64,000 nt of DNA from Microbacterium sp. LWH11-1.2. Its GTDB lineage: Bacteria > Actinomycetota > Actinomycetes > Actinomycetales > Microbacteriaceae. A program made the translations under genes and the position numbers. This document shows positions 33,863 to 42,303 of the stretch, in pieces (the stretch's first letter is position 1; each line of letters begins with the position of its first letter). Below the pieces are notes generated by a model that saw only the letters and a program-made list of their open reading frames with translations, did no database searches and was not told the DNA's origin. The stretch lies in contig NZ_CP151636.1 of NCBI RefSeq assembly GCF_038397745.1, positions 2,480,001-2,544,000 on the forward strand. The letters run 5' to 3'.

Positions 33863-35311
33863 ATGGATTCCATGACTTCCACCCCTTTCGAGCGCACTCA
33901 GCGCGTCGCCGTCCTCGGCGGCGGTCCCGGCGGATACGAGGCGGCCCTGGCGGCCGCTCAGCTCGGAGCCGAGGTGACGCTGATCGAGCGCGTGGGCGTC
34001 GGCGGTGCCGCCGTCCTGACGGATGTCGTGCCGTCGAAGAGCCTCATCGCCACGGCGGACGCCGCCGTCGCGATCTCCGAGGCGAGCGACCTCGGCGTGA
34101 ACTTCTACGCGAAGGGCGACCACGGGAAGCCGCTCAAGCCCGAGATCGCGATCAACCTCGCCGCGGTGAACAAGCGTCTCCTCGCTCTCGCCGGCCAGCA
34201 GTCGGAGGACATGCGCACCACCCTGCTCGAGGCGGGCGTGCGGATGCTCTCGGGACACGGCCGGCTCGAAGGAGCCAACGCCATCATCGTGTCCACCGGC
34301 CAGGGCGGCACCGACTTCGACCGCGTCGAGGCCGACACGATCATCGTGGCCGTCGGCGCCGCGCCGCGCGAGCTGGATTCCGCGAAGCCGGACGGCAAGC
34401 GCATCCTGACCTGGACCCAGCTGTACGACATGAAGGCGCTCCCCGAGCACCTGATCGTGGTCGGGTCGGGCGTCACGGGCGCCGAGTTCGCCTCCGCCTA
34501 CATGAACCTCGGCGCCAAGGTCACACTCGTCTCGAGCCGTGACCAGGTGCTCCCCGGCGAGGACAAGGATGCGGCGAGCGTGCTCGAGAAGGTCTTCAAG
34601 CGCGGCGGGATGACCGTGCTGTCGAAGTCCCGTGCCGACAGGGTCGAGGCCACGAAGGACGGCGTCACCGTCACCCTGTCCGACGGACGCACCGTCGAGG
34701 GAAGCCACTGCCTGATGGCGGTCGGCTCGATCCCGAACACCGCGGGCATCGGTCTCGAGGAGGCGGGCGTGGAGCTCAACGAATCGGGCCACGTCCGCGT
34801 GAACAAGGTCGCGCGCACGTCGGTGCCGAACGTGTACGCCGTCGGCGACTGCACGAACTTCTTCCCGCTCGCCTCCGTCGCGTCCATGCAGGGGCGCACG
34901 GCCGTCTTCCACGCGCTGGGCGACATCGTGATCCCGCTCGAGCTGATCAAGATCACCTCGAACATCTTCACCGCCCCCGAGATCGCCACGGTCGGCTACT
35001 CGGAGAAGGACGTCGAGGACGGCGTCGCCGACGGACTCGTCTACAAGCTGCCGCTCGCCGCCAACCCCCGCGCGAAGATGATGGGGATCAAGGACGGCTT
35101 CGTGAAGATCATCGCCCGCAAGGGCTCGGGCACCGTGATCGGCGGCGTCATCGTGGCGCCGAAGGCCTCGGAGCTCATCTACCCGATCGCGGTCGCCGTC
35201 GAACGTCGGCTCACGGTCGATCAGGTCTCCCGGGTCTTCGCCGCGTACCCGTCGCTGTCGAGCAGCATCACCGACGCGAGCCGCGCGATGCACCTCGGCT
35301 ACATCTCCTGA
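33863..35311 (+). CDS. lpdA: LpdA-like NAD(P)H quinone/disulfide oxidoreductase without redox cysteines
   Basis: A 482-residue class I pyridine nucleotide-disulfide oxidoreductase fold. The FAD site is GGGPGGYEA at 19-27. The canonical CxxxxC motif is absent: the region reads GGAAVLTDVVPSK (47-59), with A50 and V55 replacing the cysteines. The C-terminal His-Glu dyad is also lost (YPSLSSS). It therefore cannot be a lipoamide dehydrogenase. This matches, from memory, mycobacterial LpdA (Rv3303c), which reduces quinones. ATG codons at 33863 and 33872 are both possible. The frame is open far upstream opposite punA, a shadow. Confidence 0.85.
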   Translation: MDSMTSTPFERTQRVAVLGGGPGGYEAALAAAQLGAEVTLIERVGVGGAAVLTDVVPSKSLIATADAAVAISEASDLGVNFYAKGDHGKPLKPEIAINLAAVNKRLLALAGQQSEDMRTTLLEAGVRMLSGHGRLEGANAIIVSTGQGGTDFDRVEADTIIVAVGAAPRELDSAKPDGKRILTWTQLYDMKALPEHLIVVGSGVTGAEFASAYMNLGAKVTLVSSRDQVLPGEDKDAASVLEKVFKRGGMTVLSKSRADRVEATKDGVTVTLSDGRTVEGSHCLMAVGSIPNTAGIGLEEAGVELNESGHVRVNKVARTSVPNVYAVGDCTNFFPLASVASMQGRTAVFHALGDIVIPLELIKITSNIFTAPEIATVGYSEKDVEDGVADGLVYKLPLAANPRAKMMGIKDGFVKIIARKGSGTVIGGVIVAPKASELIYPIAVAVERRLTVDQVSRVFAAYPSLSSSITDASRAMHLGYIS

Positions 35312-35316
35312 CGGCC

Positions 35317-35397
35317 CTTCGACAGGCTCAGGGACCCAGGTGCGTGGGTCGCTGAGCCTGTCGAAGCGTCGCCGCGTGGGTCGCTGAGCCCGTCGAA
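35317..35397. repeat. CTTCGACAGGCTCAG repeat forming a long hairpin
   Basis: CTTCGACAGGCTCAG (35317-35331) has its exact complement at 35352-35366. The inner arms GACCCA/TGGGTC pair after one G-G mismatch, leaving a 6-nt loop. A further partial copy, TGGGTCGCTGAGCCCGTCGAA, follows at 35377-35397. The element sits between the convergent LpdA-like and biotin carboxylase genes, so it may act as a bidirectional terminator. I recall near-identical elements between genes in many actinobacterial genomes. Confidence 0.75.
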
Positions 35398-35405
35398 ACG
35401 CGCGG

Positions 35406-37172
35406 TCAGCTGATGGTGAGCAGCTGATGCCCCGCCGAGACCGTGGTCCCGGCATCCGCGTTGATGTTGCCCACGACGCCGTCCTTGTGCGCCTGCAGAG
35501 GCTGCTCCATCTTCATCGCCTCGAGCACGACGACCAGGTCGCCCTTGACGACCTGCTGGCCTTCCTCGACCGCGATCTTGACGATCGTCGCCTGCATGGG
35601 CGACTTCACGGCGTCGCCCGACGCGCCGGCGTTGACCGTCGTGGCGTGGCTGCGACGCGACGGCGGCACCGCCGCCGGACGACCGGCCGTGCCTGCGGCG
35701 ACGGCCACGCGGTCGGGGAGACTGACCTCGAGGCGCTTGCCCGCGACCTCGACGACCACGGTGTGGCGGGAGCCGGCCGACGTCGGCGATTCGAGCTCGC
35801 CGTCCCACGCGGGGATGTCGTTCACGAACTCGGTCTCGATCCACCGGGTGAAGATCCCGAACTCGCCGTTCTCGGCTGTGAAGGCGGGGTCGCGCACGAC
35901 CTTGCGGTGGAAGGGGAGGACGGTCGGCATGCCGGCGACCTCGAACTCGTCGAGCGCGCGGCGTGAGCGCTCGAGGGCCTCTGCGCGGTCCTTGCCGGTC
36001 ACGATGATCTTCGCGAGCAGCGAGTCGAATGCGCCGGAGACCGAGTCGCCGGCGGTCACGCCGGAGTCGAGACGGATGCCGGGGCCGCCGAAGGTCTTGA
36101 AGACGTGGATCGGGCCGGGCTGGGGGAGGAACCCGCGGCCCGGGTCCTCGCCGTTGATGCGGAACTCGATCGAGTGCCCCTGCGGCGTCGGGTCCTCGTA
36201 GTCGATGATGCCGCCGGCGGCGATGCGGAACTGCTCGCGCACCAGGTCGATGCCCGTGACCTCTTCGGAGACGGGGTGCTCCACCTGCAGGCGCGTGTTC
36301 ACCTCGAGGAACGAGACGGTGCCGTCGGCGCCGATCAGGAACTCGCAGGTGCCGGCGCCGACGTAGCCGACCTCCTTCAGGATCGCCTTGGACGCCGAGT
36401 AGAGCAGATCGTTCTGCTCAGCCGTGAGGAAGGGCGCCGGGGCCTCCTCGACGAGCTTCTGGTGGCGACGCTGCAGCGAGCAGTCGCGCGTCGAGATCAC
36501 GACGACGTTGCCCTCGGCATCCGCCAGGCACTGGGTCTCGACGTGTCGCGGCTTGTCCAGGTACTTCTCGACGAAGCACTCGCCGCGACCGAAGGCTGCG
36601 ACGGCCTCGCGCGTGGCGGATTCGAAGAGCTCGGCGACCTCGTCGAGCTCGCGGGCGACCTTGAGTCCGCGACCGCCGCCGCCGTAGGCCGCCTTGATGG
36701 CGATCGGCAGGCCGAACTCCTCGGCGAATGCGACGACCTCGTCGGCGGTCTCGACCGGACCGGGGGTGCCGGGGGCCAGCGGCGCACCGACCTTCTCGGC
36801 CACGTGACGGGCCGTCACCTTGTCGCCGAGAGCCTCGATGGCGGCGGGCGACGGGCCGATCCAGATCATGCCGGCGTCGATCACGGCGCGGGCGAACTCG
36901 GCGTTCTCCGCGAGGAAGCCGTACCCCGGGTGCACGGCGTCGGCACCGCTGCGTCGGGCCACCGAGAGGATCTTCTCGATCTGGAGATAGGTCTCGGCGC
37001 TGGTCGCGCCGCCGAGCGCGTACGCCTCGTCGGCGAGCCGCGTGTGCAGAGCGTCACGATCCTGATCGGCGTAGACGGCGACCGAGGCGATTCCCGAGTC
37101 TCGAGCGGCACGGATGATGCGGACGGCGATCTCGCCGCGGTTGGCGATGAGCACCTTGGCGATAGCAGGCAT
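35406..37172 (-). CDS. accA3: Acyl-CoA carboxylase alpha subunit (biotin carboxylase plus biotin carrier)
   Basis: A 588-residue fused subunit. The biotin carboxylase part (about 1-450) starts [18 protein letters not shown] and has the ATP-grasp loop [25 protein letters not shown] and MRING-like (FRINGEDP) motifs. The biotin carrier domain at the C-terminus has the biotinylated Lys in EAMKMEQP near residue 553. It provides carboxybiotin for acetyl/propionyl-CoA carboxylation, probably with the beta and epsilon subunits at 46.7-48.5 kb. The ATG at 37172 has a TAGGCT hexamer 7 nt upstream; the open frame to 37223 is not conserved. Confidence 0.93.
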   Translation of the reverse strand: MPAIAKVLIANRGEIAVRIIRAARDSGIASVAVYADQDRDALHTRLADEAYALGGATSAETYLQIEKILSVARRSGADAVHPGYGFLAENAEFARAVIDAGMIWIGPSPAAIEALGDKVTARHVAEKVGAPLAPGTPGPVETADEVVAFAEEFGLPIAIKAAYGGGGRGLKVARELDEVAELFESATREAVAAFGRGECFVEKYLDKPRHVETQCLADAEGNVVVISTRDCSLQRRHQKLVEEAPAPFLTAEQNDLLYSASKAILKEVGYVGAGTCEFLIGADGTVSFLEVNTRLQVEHPVSEEVTGIDLVREQFRIAAGGIIDYEDPTPQGHSIEFRINGEDPGRGFLPQPGPIHVFKTFGGPGIRLDSGVTAGDSVSGAFDSLLAKIIVTGKDRAEALERSRRALDEFEVAGMPTVLPFHRKVVRDPAFTAENGEFGIFTRWIETEFVNDIPAWDGELESPTSAGSRHTVVVEVAGKRLEVSLPDRVAVAAGTAGRPAAVPPSRRSHATTVNAGASGDAVKSPMQATIVKIAVEEGQQVVKGDLVVVLEAMKMEQPLQAHKDGVVGNINADAGTTVSAGHQLLTIS

Positions 37173-37179
37173 GGTTGCC

Positions 37180-37185
37180 AGCCTA
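37180..37185 (-). promoter_or_regulatory. Leaderless -10 hexamer of the biotin carboxylase gene
   Basis: TAGGCT on the minus strand, with a 7-nt spacer to the ATG at 37172. It sits in the 78-bp gap after maf. Confidence 0.5.
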
Positions 37186-37250
37186 GCGAGAAGCCCCTCG
37201 ATCCATTTGACGACCCTCCACAAGAAAGCGGCGAAAACGTCGACGAGAGT

Positions 37251-37889
37251 CTACGACCAGAGATCGGTCCAACGGATGCCGAGGTCGCCGGCCAGGCGAC
37301 GGATCGTCGACAGGGACATGCCCACCACGGTGGAGGGGTCCCCGTCCACCCGGGTGATGAACGCGCCGCCGAGACTGTCGACCGTGAAGGCGCCGGCCAC
37401 ATGCAGCGGCTCTCCCGAGGCGACGTAGGCAGCGATCTCCTCGTCGCCGATGTCCTCCGCGAAGGTCACGGCTGCGGCCGCGACCGCCGTGGCCTCGACG
37501 GGAGCGGCGCCGGGGGAGACCAGGAAGATGGAGTGCCCGGAGTGCAGGATGCCGGTGGCACCGCGCATCTCCTGCCAGCGCCGGGTCGCCTCCTCGGGGG
37601 TGTAGGGCTTGCCGTAGACGCGGCCGCCGAGCGCGAACATCGAGTCGCCGCCGATGACTAGACCGTGGAATTCCCCTTCCTCGGACAGTCGTCGTGCGAC
37701 GTCCGCGGCCTTGGCGCGCGCGAGCAGCAGCACGAGATCCTCGGGAGGGAGGTCGGCTCCCCGTTCCGCTGCCGCCGCGGCGGCGACGGCATCCTCGTCG
37801 ACGTCGGGTGACAGGGTGAGAGGCTCGATGCCGGCCTGTCGCAGCAGCATCAGGCGGGCGGGAGAGGTCGAGGCGAGGCAGACGCGCAT
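37251..37889 (-). CDS. maf: Maf-like nucleoside triphosphate pyrophosphatase
   Basis: A 212-residue Maf/ITPase-related protein that hydrolyses non-canonical or modified NTPs to monophosphates. The N-terminal LASTSPARLMLLRQAGI, the catalytic GGDSMFALGG and the GKPYTPEEA loop are typical. The start is uncertain: GTG codons at 37898 and 37895 precede the ATG at 37889, and the GAGGA upstream is better spaced for the middle GTG. The ATG matches family starts. Its 5' end is divergent, by 23 bp, from the RNA methyltransferase gene. Confidence 0.9.
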   Translation of the reverse strand: MRVCLASTSPARLMLLRQAGIEPLTLSPDVDEDAVAAAAAAERGADLPPEDLVLLLARAKAADVARRLSEEGEFHGLVIGGDSMFALGGRVYGKPYTPEEATRRWQEMRGATGILHSGHSIFLVSPGAAPVEATAVAAAAVTFAEDIGDEEIAAYVASGEPLHVAGAFTVDSLGGAFITRVDGDPSTVVGMSLSTIRRLAGDLGIRWTDLWS

Positions 37890-37900
37890 GTTCACCACCG

Positions 37901-37906
37901 TATCCT
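37901..37906 (+). promoter_or_regulatory. Leaderless -10 hexamer of the RNA methyltransferase gene
   Basis: TATCCT with a 6-nt spacer (CGAAGG) before the ATG at 37913. The hexamer lies inside the region that must also serve the divergent maf gene. Confidence 0.5.
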
Positions 37907-37912
37907 CGAAGG

Positions 37913-39160
37913 ATGACTTCCTCCCCAGCCGACGTGCTCGAGCTCGACATCACCGGGATCGCGCACGGTGGCACGTTCATCGCCCGCCATGAAGGTCGGG
38001 TGGTGTTCGTGTCGGACGCGGTCCCGGGGGAGCGCGTGCGTGCGCGGCTCCTCGAGCCGCAGGAGGGCGGGGATGCGTCGACCCGCAGCTTCTGGCGTGC
38101 CGAGACCGTCGAGGTCCTCGAGGTCTCACCGCATCGCCGCCCGCACATCTGGCCGGCGGCGGACATCGCGCGCGACCCGGCTGACCGGCCCGGCGGCGCC
38201 GACCTCGGTCACATCGACCTGAGCCACCAGCGCACCCTGAAGCGTCAGGTGCTCACCGAGGCGCTCGACCGCTTCGCGGGCGCCGGACTCGAGGCGCCGG
38301 AGATCGAGGCCGTCGAGTCCGGCGACGGCACGGGCTGGCGCACCCGCGTCACCCTGCACGTCGATGACGCCGGCGAGGTGGGGCCGTTCGCGGCCCGCAG
38401 CCACCGCGTCATCCCCGTCACCTCCTACCCGCTCTCGCGTCCGGCCATCGCCGAGGCCGCGCTCGCGCTGCACGGCGAGGCCCCCGGCCGCATCGAGCTC
38501 GTCGAGCCCGCCGACGGGCAGGTGCGCATCATCCGGCGTGAGGAGACGGAGCGCCCCGCCCGCGTCGCACGCGGCTTCCGGCGCCGCCCCGCTCCCGAGG
38601 TGATCCAGGAGGTCGTCGGCGATCGACGCTTCCAGGTCGACTCGACGGGGTTCTGGCAGATCCACCCGCGGGCGGCATCCGTGCTCGACGCCGCGGTGTA
38701 CGGCATCCTCGACGGCCACGTCGACGAGGACAGGACGCACTACGACCTCTACGGCGGAGTCGGACTGTTCGCCGCGACCCTGGCCGACCTCGGCGGTACC
38801 GACATCGTCACGGTCGAGTCGAGCGCACGCGCCACCGCGCACGCGGCCGCGAACCTCGCCTCCCTCGGCGCGACCGCGGTGACCGCGCGCGTCGACGGCT
38901 TCCTCTCCTCTCGCAAGAGCGCCGGCCGCACCGGAGCCGTCATCCTCGATCCGCCGCGTGCAGGTGCCGGACGCCAGGTGGTCGACGCGGTGCACGCCCT
39001 CGCGCCGGAGGCGATCGCCTACGTGGCCTGCGATCCGGTCGCGCTGGCCCGCGACCTCGGAACCTTCCGGACTCTGGGCTGGAACGTCGACCGCCTCCGC
39101 GGATTCGATCTCTTCCCCCATTCGCACCACTTCGAGGTCGTCGCGCTGCTCACCCGGTGA
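37913..39160 (+). CDS. TrmA/RumA-family (uracil-5)-RNA methyltransferase
   Basis: A 415-residue class I SAM-dependent methyltransferase. An N-terminal TRAM-like beta-barrel (about residues 5-65) is followed by the catalytic domain with SAM motif DLYGGVGLFAA near residue 280, DPPRAG near 345 and the catalytic-cysteine block YVACDPVALARDL near residue 373. The usual CNP is CDP here, but the nucleophilic Cys is kept. No Fe-S cysteine cluster is evident. The RNA target (tRNA U54 or 23S U1939-type) cannot be told from sequence. Confidence 0.88.
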   Translation: MTSSPADVLELDITGIAHGGTFIARHEGRVVFVSDAVPGERVRARLLEPQEGGDASTRSFWRAETVEVLEVSPHRRPHIWPAADIARDPADRPGGADLGHIDLSHQRTLKRQVLTEALDRFAGAGLEAPEIEAVESGDGTGWRTRVTLHVDDAGEVGPFAARSHRVIPVTSYPLSRPAIAEAALALHGEAPGRIELVEPADGQVRIIRREETERPARVARGFRRRPAPEVIQEVVGDRRFQVDSTGFWQIHPRAASVLDAAVYGILDGHVDEDRTHYDLYGGVGLFAATLADLGGTDIVTVESSARATAHAAANLASLGATAVTARVDGFLSSRKSAGRTGAVILDPPRAGAGRQVVDAVHALAPEAIAYVACDPVALARDLGTFRTLGWNVDRLRGFDLFPHSHHFEVVALLTR

Positions 39161-39191
39161 CCCGCTCGCGGGCCCTCGCCCGTGGACTCAC

Positions 39192-39197
39192 TAGGCT
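39192..39197 (+). promoter_or_regulatory. Leaderless -10 hexamer of the response-regulator operon
   Basis: TAGGCT with a 6-nt spacer (GGGCGG) to the ATG at 39204. Confidence 0.55.
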
Positions 39198-39203
39198 GGG
39201 CGG

Positions 39204-39863
39204 ATGAGCACGGTCGCACTCATCGACGATCACGAGTCCGTTCGCCTCGGCCTCGAAGCCGCCTGCGCGCGCGATGGGCAGACGGTGGTGTTCTCCGGGA
39301 GCACCGTCGGCTCGTACCTCGAGTGGCGGCGCGCGACCGGTGCGCCCCCGGCGGATGTCGTCGTGCTGGACCTCACCCTCGGCGACGGGACCACCGTCAC
39401 CGAGAACGTGCGTGCGCTCGTCGGCGATGGCGCGAGCGTCGTGATCCACAGCGTCGCCGACCGTCCTGCCGCCGTGCGCGAGGCGCTGTCCGCGGGTGCC
39501 GCGGGAGTGGTCAGCAAGTCGTCCGCGCTCGACGACGTGCTCGACGCGATCCGCACGGTCGCGCAGGGCGAGGCTCTGAACAACGTCGAGTGGGCGAGCG
39601 CCGTCGACGGCGACCGCGCCTTCGCCGACGCGCAGCTCTCGACGCGGGAGCGCGAGGTGCTCCGGCTGTACGCCACCGGCCTGCCCCTGAAGGCGGTCGC
39701 GGAGCGTCTCGGCGTCGCGTACTCCACGGCGAAGGAGAACATCACGCGGATCCGGGTGAAGTACGTCGAGGTGGGCCGCCCCGCTCCGACGAAGGTCGAC
39801 CTCCTCCGCCGGGCGATAGAGGACGGCATCGTCGCCGCCGACGGGGCCACGAGTGCCCGTTGA
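39204..39863 (+). CDS. LuxR/NarL-type response regulator
   Basis: A 219-residue two-component regulator. The receiver has the acidic pair D8/D9, the phosphoacceptor D56 in VVLDLTLGDG and a conserved Lys in VSKSS. The C-terminal LuxR HTH is near residues 147-195 (LSTREREVLRLYATG... VAYSTAKENI). It binds DNA when phosphorylated, presumably by the kinase whose gene overlaps its end by 11 bp. Target genes are unknown. Confidence 0.9.
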   Translation: MSTVALIDDHESVRLGLEAACARDGQTVVFSGSTVGSYLEWRRATGAPPADVVVLDLTLGDGTTVTENVRALVGDGASVVIHSVADRPAAVREALSAGAAGVVSKSSALDDVLDAIRTVAQGEALNNVEWASAVDGDRAFADAQLSTREREVLRLYATGLPLKAVAERLGVAYSTAKENITRIRVKYVEVGRPAPTKVDLLRRAIEDGIVAADGATSAR

Positions 39864-41088
39864 CCCGCTCAGCATCCGCGACGCCTGGAGCAAGATCCCC
39901 TCTCCCGGCGCGGCGGAGACCGAGTTCGAGCGCTTCACGGGCAAGCGCATGGAGCGGATCCTCGCGATCGTCGTCGCGATCGGATCCGCGGCGCTCGGCG
40001 CGCAGGCGCTGATCGCGGCCATCGGCACGCTGTCCGCCGCCGACGTCGCGCACGTCGCCGCCGTCGTGGCGGTGTTCGCGCCGCTGGCCCTGATGCTCCT
40101 CGCGTGCGTGATCGGGCGCGGCGTCCGCATCGCGTCCGGAGTCTTCGCCATCGTCTACGTGCTCGCGCTCGCCGCCTGGCCACTGGTCGTCGACCCCTTC
40201 GACAAGGTCGCGGACGACCAGCCGTGGATCTTCTTCCTCGTCAACGTCGGCGTCGTCGCCGCCATGCTCGCGTTCCCGGTGCGCATCCAGTTCGCCTGGG
40301 CCTTCGGGATGCCGTTCGTCTACGGATACGTGCGCCTCGTGCAGGGAGAGTTCTCCCGCGAGTTCTGGGTGACCACGGCGTTCGACGTGTCGTTCACCCT
40401 CATCCTCGGAGTCGTCATCATCTCGCTCGGGTGGATGTTCCGCTCGGTCGCCGCCGGTGTCGACGAGGCGCGGGGACAGGCCGTCGCCTCCTATGCGGCC
40501 GCAGCTGCGGCCGCGGCCGCCGAGGAGGAGCGGGTCGCGATGTCGGCCCTCATGCACGACAGCGTGCTGGCGGCCCTGATCGCCGGGGAGCGCGCGGAGG
40601 GCGAGCGCGCGCGCGAACTCGCGGTGGCGATGGCGCGCGAGGCGCTCACCCGTCTCGCCAACACCGAGGGCGCCGTGGCGCAGGAGGGGAGCGACGAGCC
40701 GGTCGGCACCGCGCAGATCGTCGTCGAGCTGCGGCGCTCGCTCTCCGAGCTCGGCGCCGACGCGATCGTGGAGGAACGCGGCGGCATCGGCCTGATCCCG
40801 GGCCGTGCCGCTCGCGCACTCGTGCTGGCCGCCCGGCAGGCGATCGGCAATGCGGTGTCGCACGCCGGCGGACGCGGGCTGCACATCGTCGCCGAGGGGC
40901 ATGGCGACGAGGGCATCCGCGTGACGATCTCGGACGCCGGACCGGGATTCGACATCGACGAGATCGGCGCCGACCGCCTCGGCATCCGCGCCTCGATCTT
41001 CGCGCGGATGGCCGGCGTCGCCGGCACAGCGGGCATCGACTCCGGCGAGCACGGGACGACCGTGACCCTCGGATGGGAGCGCTCGTGA
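39853..41088 (+). CDS. Sensor histidine kinase (NarL-partner type)
   Basis: A 411-residue membrane kinase. Six hydrophobic segments lie between residues 35 and 200. An Ala-rich coiled-coil linker with a run of Ala (about 215-228) follows, then a dimerisation helix with the probable phospho-His in LMHDSVLAAL near residue 236. The ATP-binding domain has an N-box (ARQAIGNAVSHAG), DAGPGFD and a final EHGTTVTLGW. The GTG start at 39853 overlaps the regulator gene. It is the active kinase of the cassette; the signal is unknown. Confidence 0.87.
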   Translation: MPVDPLSIRDAWSKIPSPGAAETEFERFTGKRMERILAIVVAIGSAALGAQALIAAIGTLSAADVAHVAAVVAVFAPLALMLLACVIGRGVRIASGVFAIVYVLALAAWPLVVDPFDKVADDQPWIFFLVNVGVVAAMLAFPVRIQFAWAFGMPFVYGYVRLVQGEFSREFWVTTAFDVSFTLILGVVIISLGWMFRSVAAGVDEARGQAVASYAAAAAAAAAEEERVAMSALMHDSVLAALIAGERAEGERARELAVAMAREALTRLANTEGAVAQEGSDEPVGTAQIVVELRRSLSELGADAIVEERGGIGLIPGRAARALVLAARQAIGNAVSHAGGRGLHIVAEGHGDEGIRVTISDAGPGFDIDEIGADRLGIRASIFARMAGVAGTAGIDSGEHGTTVTLGWERS

Positions 41089-42077
41089 ACCGCACCGTCC
41101 GCAGCGTCGCCACCTCTCTCGCCGTCGGCTTCGCCATGTACTTCGTGGCCCGCGGCGTGTGGTGGATAGAGCAGCCCACCGCGCCGCTGCTGATGGTGCT
41201 GGCGATCGGGCTGTATCTCGCCGTCGTGAACATCGCGATCCTGGCGGATTCGGTGTCGGTGCGGATGCCGCTGTGGGCGGCGGTGCTCGCGGCGGTCTCC
41301 AGCATCCTGATCCCGGTGCTGGTCACCTTCTCGCTCGATCCCGCTGATCGCACCGAGCCGTTCGCCACCTGGTACATCGGCGGCCTGGGGCTGCTCGGCG
41401 TGGTGTGCGTCGTCCGCCGCCGGTTCCTGATCGGGTGGCTCACGCTGGCGATGCTGATCGCGACCTCGTCGGCGTACCTGGGGCTCGTCGTCTCGCTGAA
41501 CCTCGGGCTGGTCGGCTCGATCATGTGGGTCGTCATCGCTCAGCTGCTCGTGATGTTCTGGGACCGCGCCGTCCGAGACACCGAGCGGCTCGCCGAGATC
41601 CAGCAGGCCGTGTCCGCATGGCATGCGACGCAGCTGGTCCGTCAGCGCGAACGACGACTGCGCACGCAGTTCGCGCTGGCCGTCGCCGGCCCCGTGCTGA
41701 GCCGCGTCGTCGCCTCTCGAGGCGCCCTCGACGAGCACGAGCGGCTGGAGGCGCGGCTCGCCGAGGGACGGCTGCGCGATGAGCTGCGTGGCGCGGATCT
41801 GCTCAACGACGCGGTCCGCGACGCGATCGAGTCCGCGCGTCGGCGCGGCGTCGTCGTCACCGTGTTCGACGAGGGCGGTCTCGACGGCGTGGAGGAGCAG
41901 CGTCGGATCGAGATCCGCGACGAGCTCGCCGCGACGCTGGCCCATGCCGAGGCGGGCCGCCTCATCATCCGCTCCGCGAGGGATCCGCGGGTCGCCGTCA
42001 CCGTCGTCGGCCGGCCGGGCGGGCGATCCTCCGGTGATGACGACTCCGTCGAGCTCTGGCACGAGATCCTGCGATGA
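41085..42077 (+). CDS. Kinase-like membrane protein without recognisable catalytic motifs
   Basis: A 330-residue protein with five to six hydrophobic segments in residues 5-165 and a soluble C-terminal part. The layout copies that of the preceding kinase, but there is no phospho-His motif, N-box or DxGxG box. It may be a degenerate kinase or an accessory sensor. GTG at 41085 overlaps the kinase stop (GTGA) and has GGGAG 5-6 nt upstream; ATG at 41073 is an alternative. It ends the three-gene cassette, followed by a strong hairpin. Confidence 0.7.
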   Translation: MNRTVRSVATSLAVGFAMYFVARGVWWIEQPTAPLLMVLAIGLYLAVVNIAILADSVSVRMPLWAAVLAAVSSILIPVLVTFSLDPADRTEPFATWYIGGLGLLGVVCVVRRRFLIGWLTLAMLIATSSAYLGLVVSLNLGLVGSIMWVVIAQLLVMFWDRAVRDTERLAEIQQAVSAWHATQLVRQRERRLRTQFALAVAGPVLSRVVASRGALDEHERLEARLAEGRLRDELRGADLLNDAVRDAIESARRRGVVVTVFDEGGLDGVEEQRRIEIRDELAATLAHAEAGRLIIRSARDPRVAVTVVGRPGGRSSGDDDSVELWHEILR

Positions 42078-42093
42078 CGGCAGGAGAGGAGTG

Positions 42094-42129
42094 GGCGAGG
42101 GGCGGCGGCCGTGCCGCCTGCCCCTCGCC
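42094..42129 (+). terminator. Terminator hairpin of the two-component cassette
   Basis: GGCGAGGGGC (42094-42103) pairs with 42120-42129, and GGCGG pairs with CCGCC inside it with one bulged T and a CCGTG loop. It starts 16 bp after the last stop codon. Confidence 0.75.
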
Positions 42130-42303
42130 GTGCGGACAGTTACCCGAAAACCATCCGCCGGTGGCTGATCAGCGTCTGTCTACCCTGGGACAGAGAGACC
42201 AGCCGAACGCGAAGCGTCTCCCTCAGTCTGGTCGGTCGTCAAGAACTTGTCTGTAGGTATTTTGGGGGACACGAATTCGGCGGCGATGAGGGATCATAAG
42301 ACG
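42130..42303. other. Non-coding region before the ROK gene
   Basis: This 174-bp stretch is less GC-rich toward its end, where TATTTT near 42257 could be a -10 element with a leader of about 35 nt. An inverted repeat GACCAG (42197-42202) / CTGGTC (42228-42233) and a CTGTC/GACAG pair near 42176-42193 are candidate binding sites for the ROK repressor itself. I see no coding sequence here. Confidence 0.35.

Noticed and set aside
35312..35400. CTTCGACAGG repeats read as a CRISPR or attachment site
   Set aside because: There are only three copies with no regular spacers, they are inverted, and no cas or integrase gene is present.
42074..42256. Small open frame after the kinase-like gene
   Set aside because: It contains the terminator hairpin and has no coding signal or family match.
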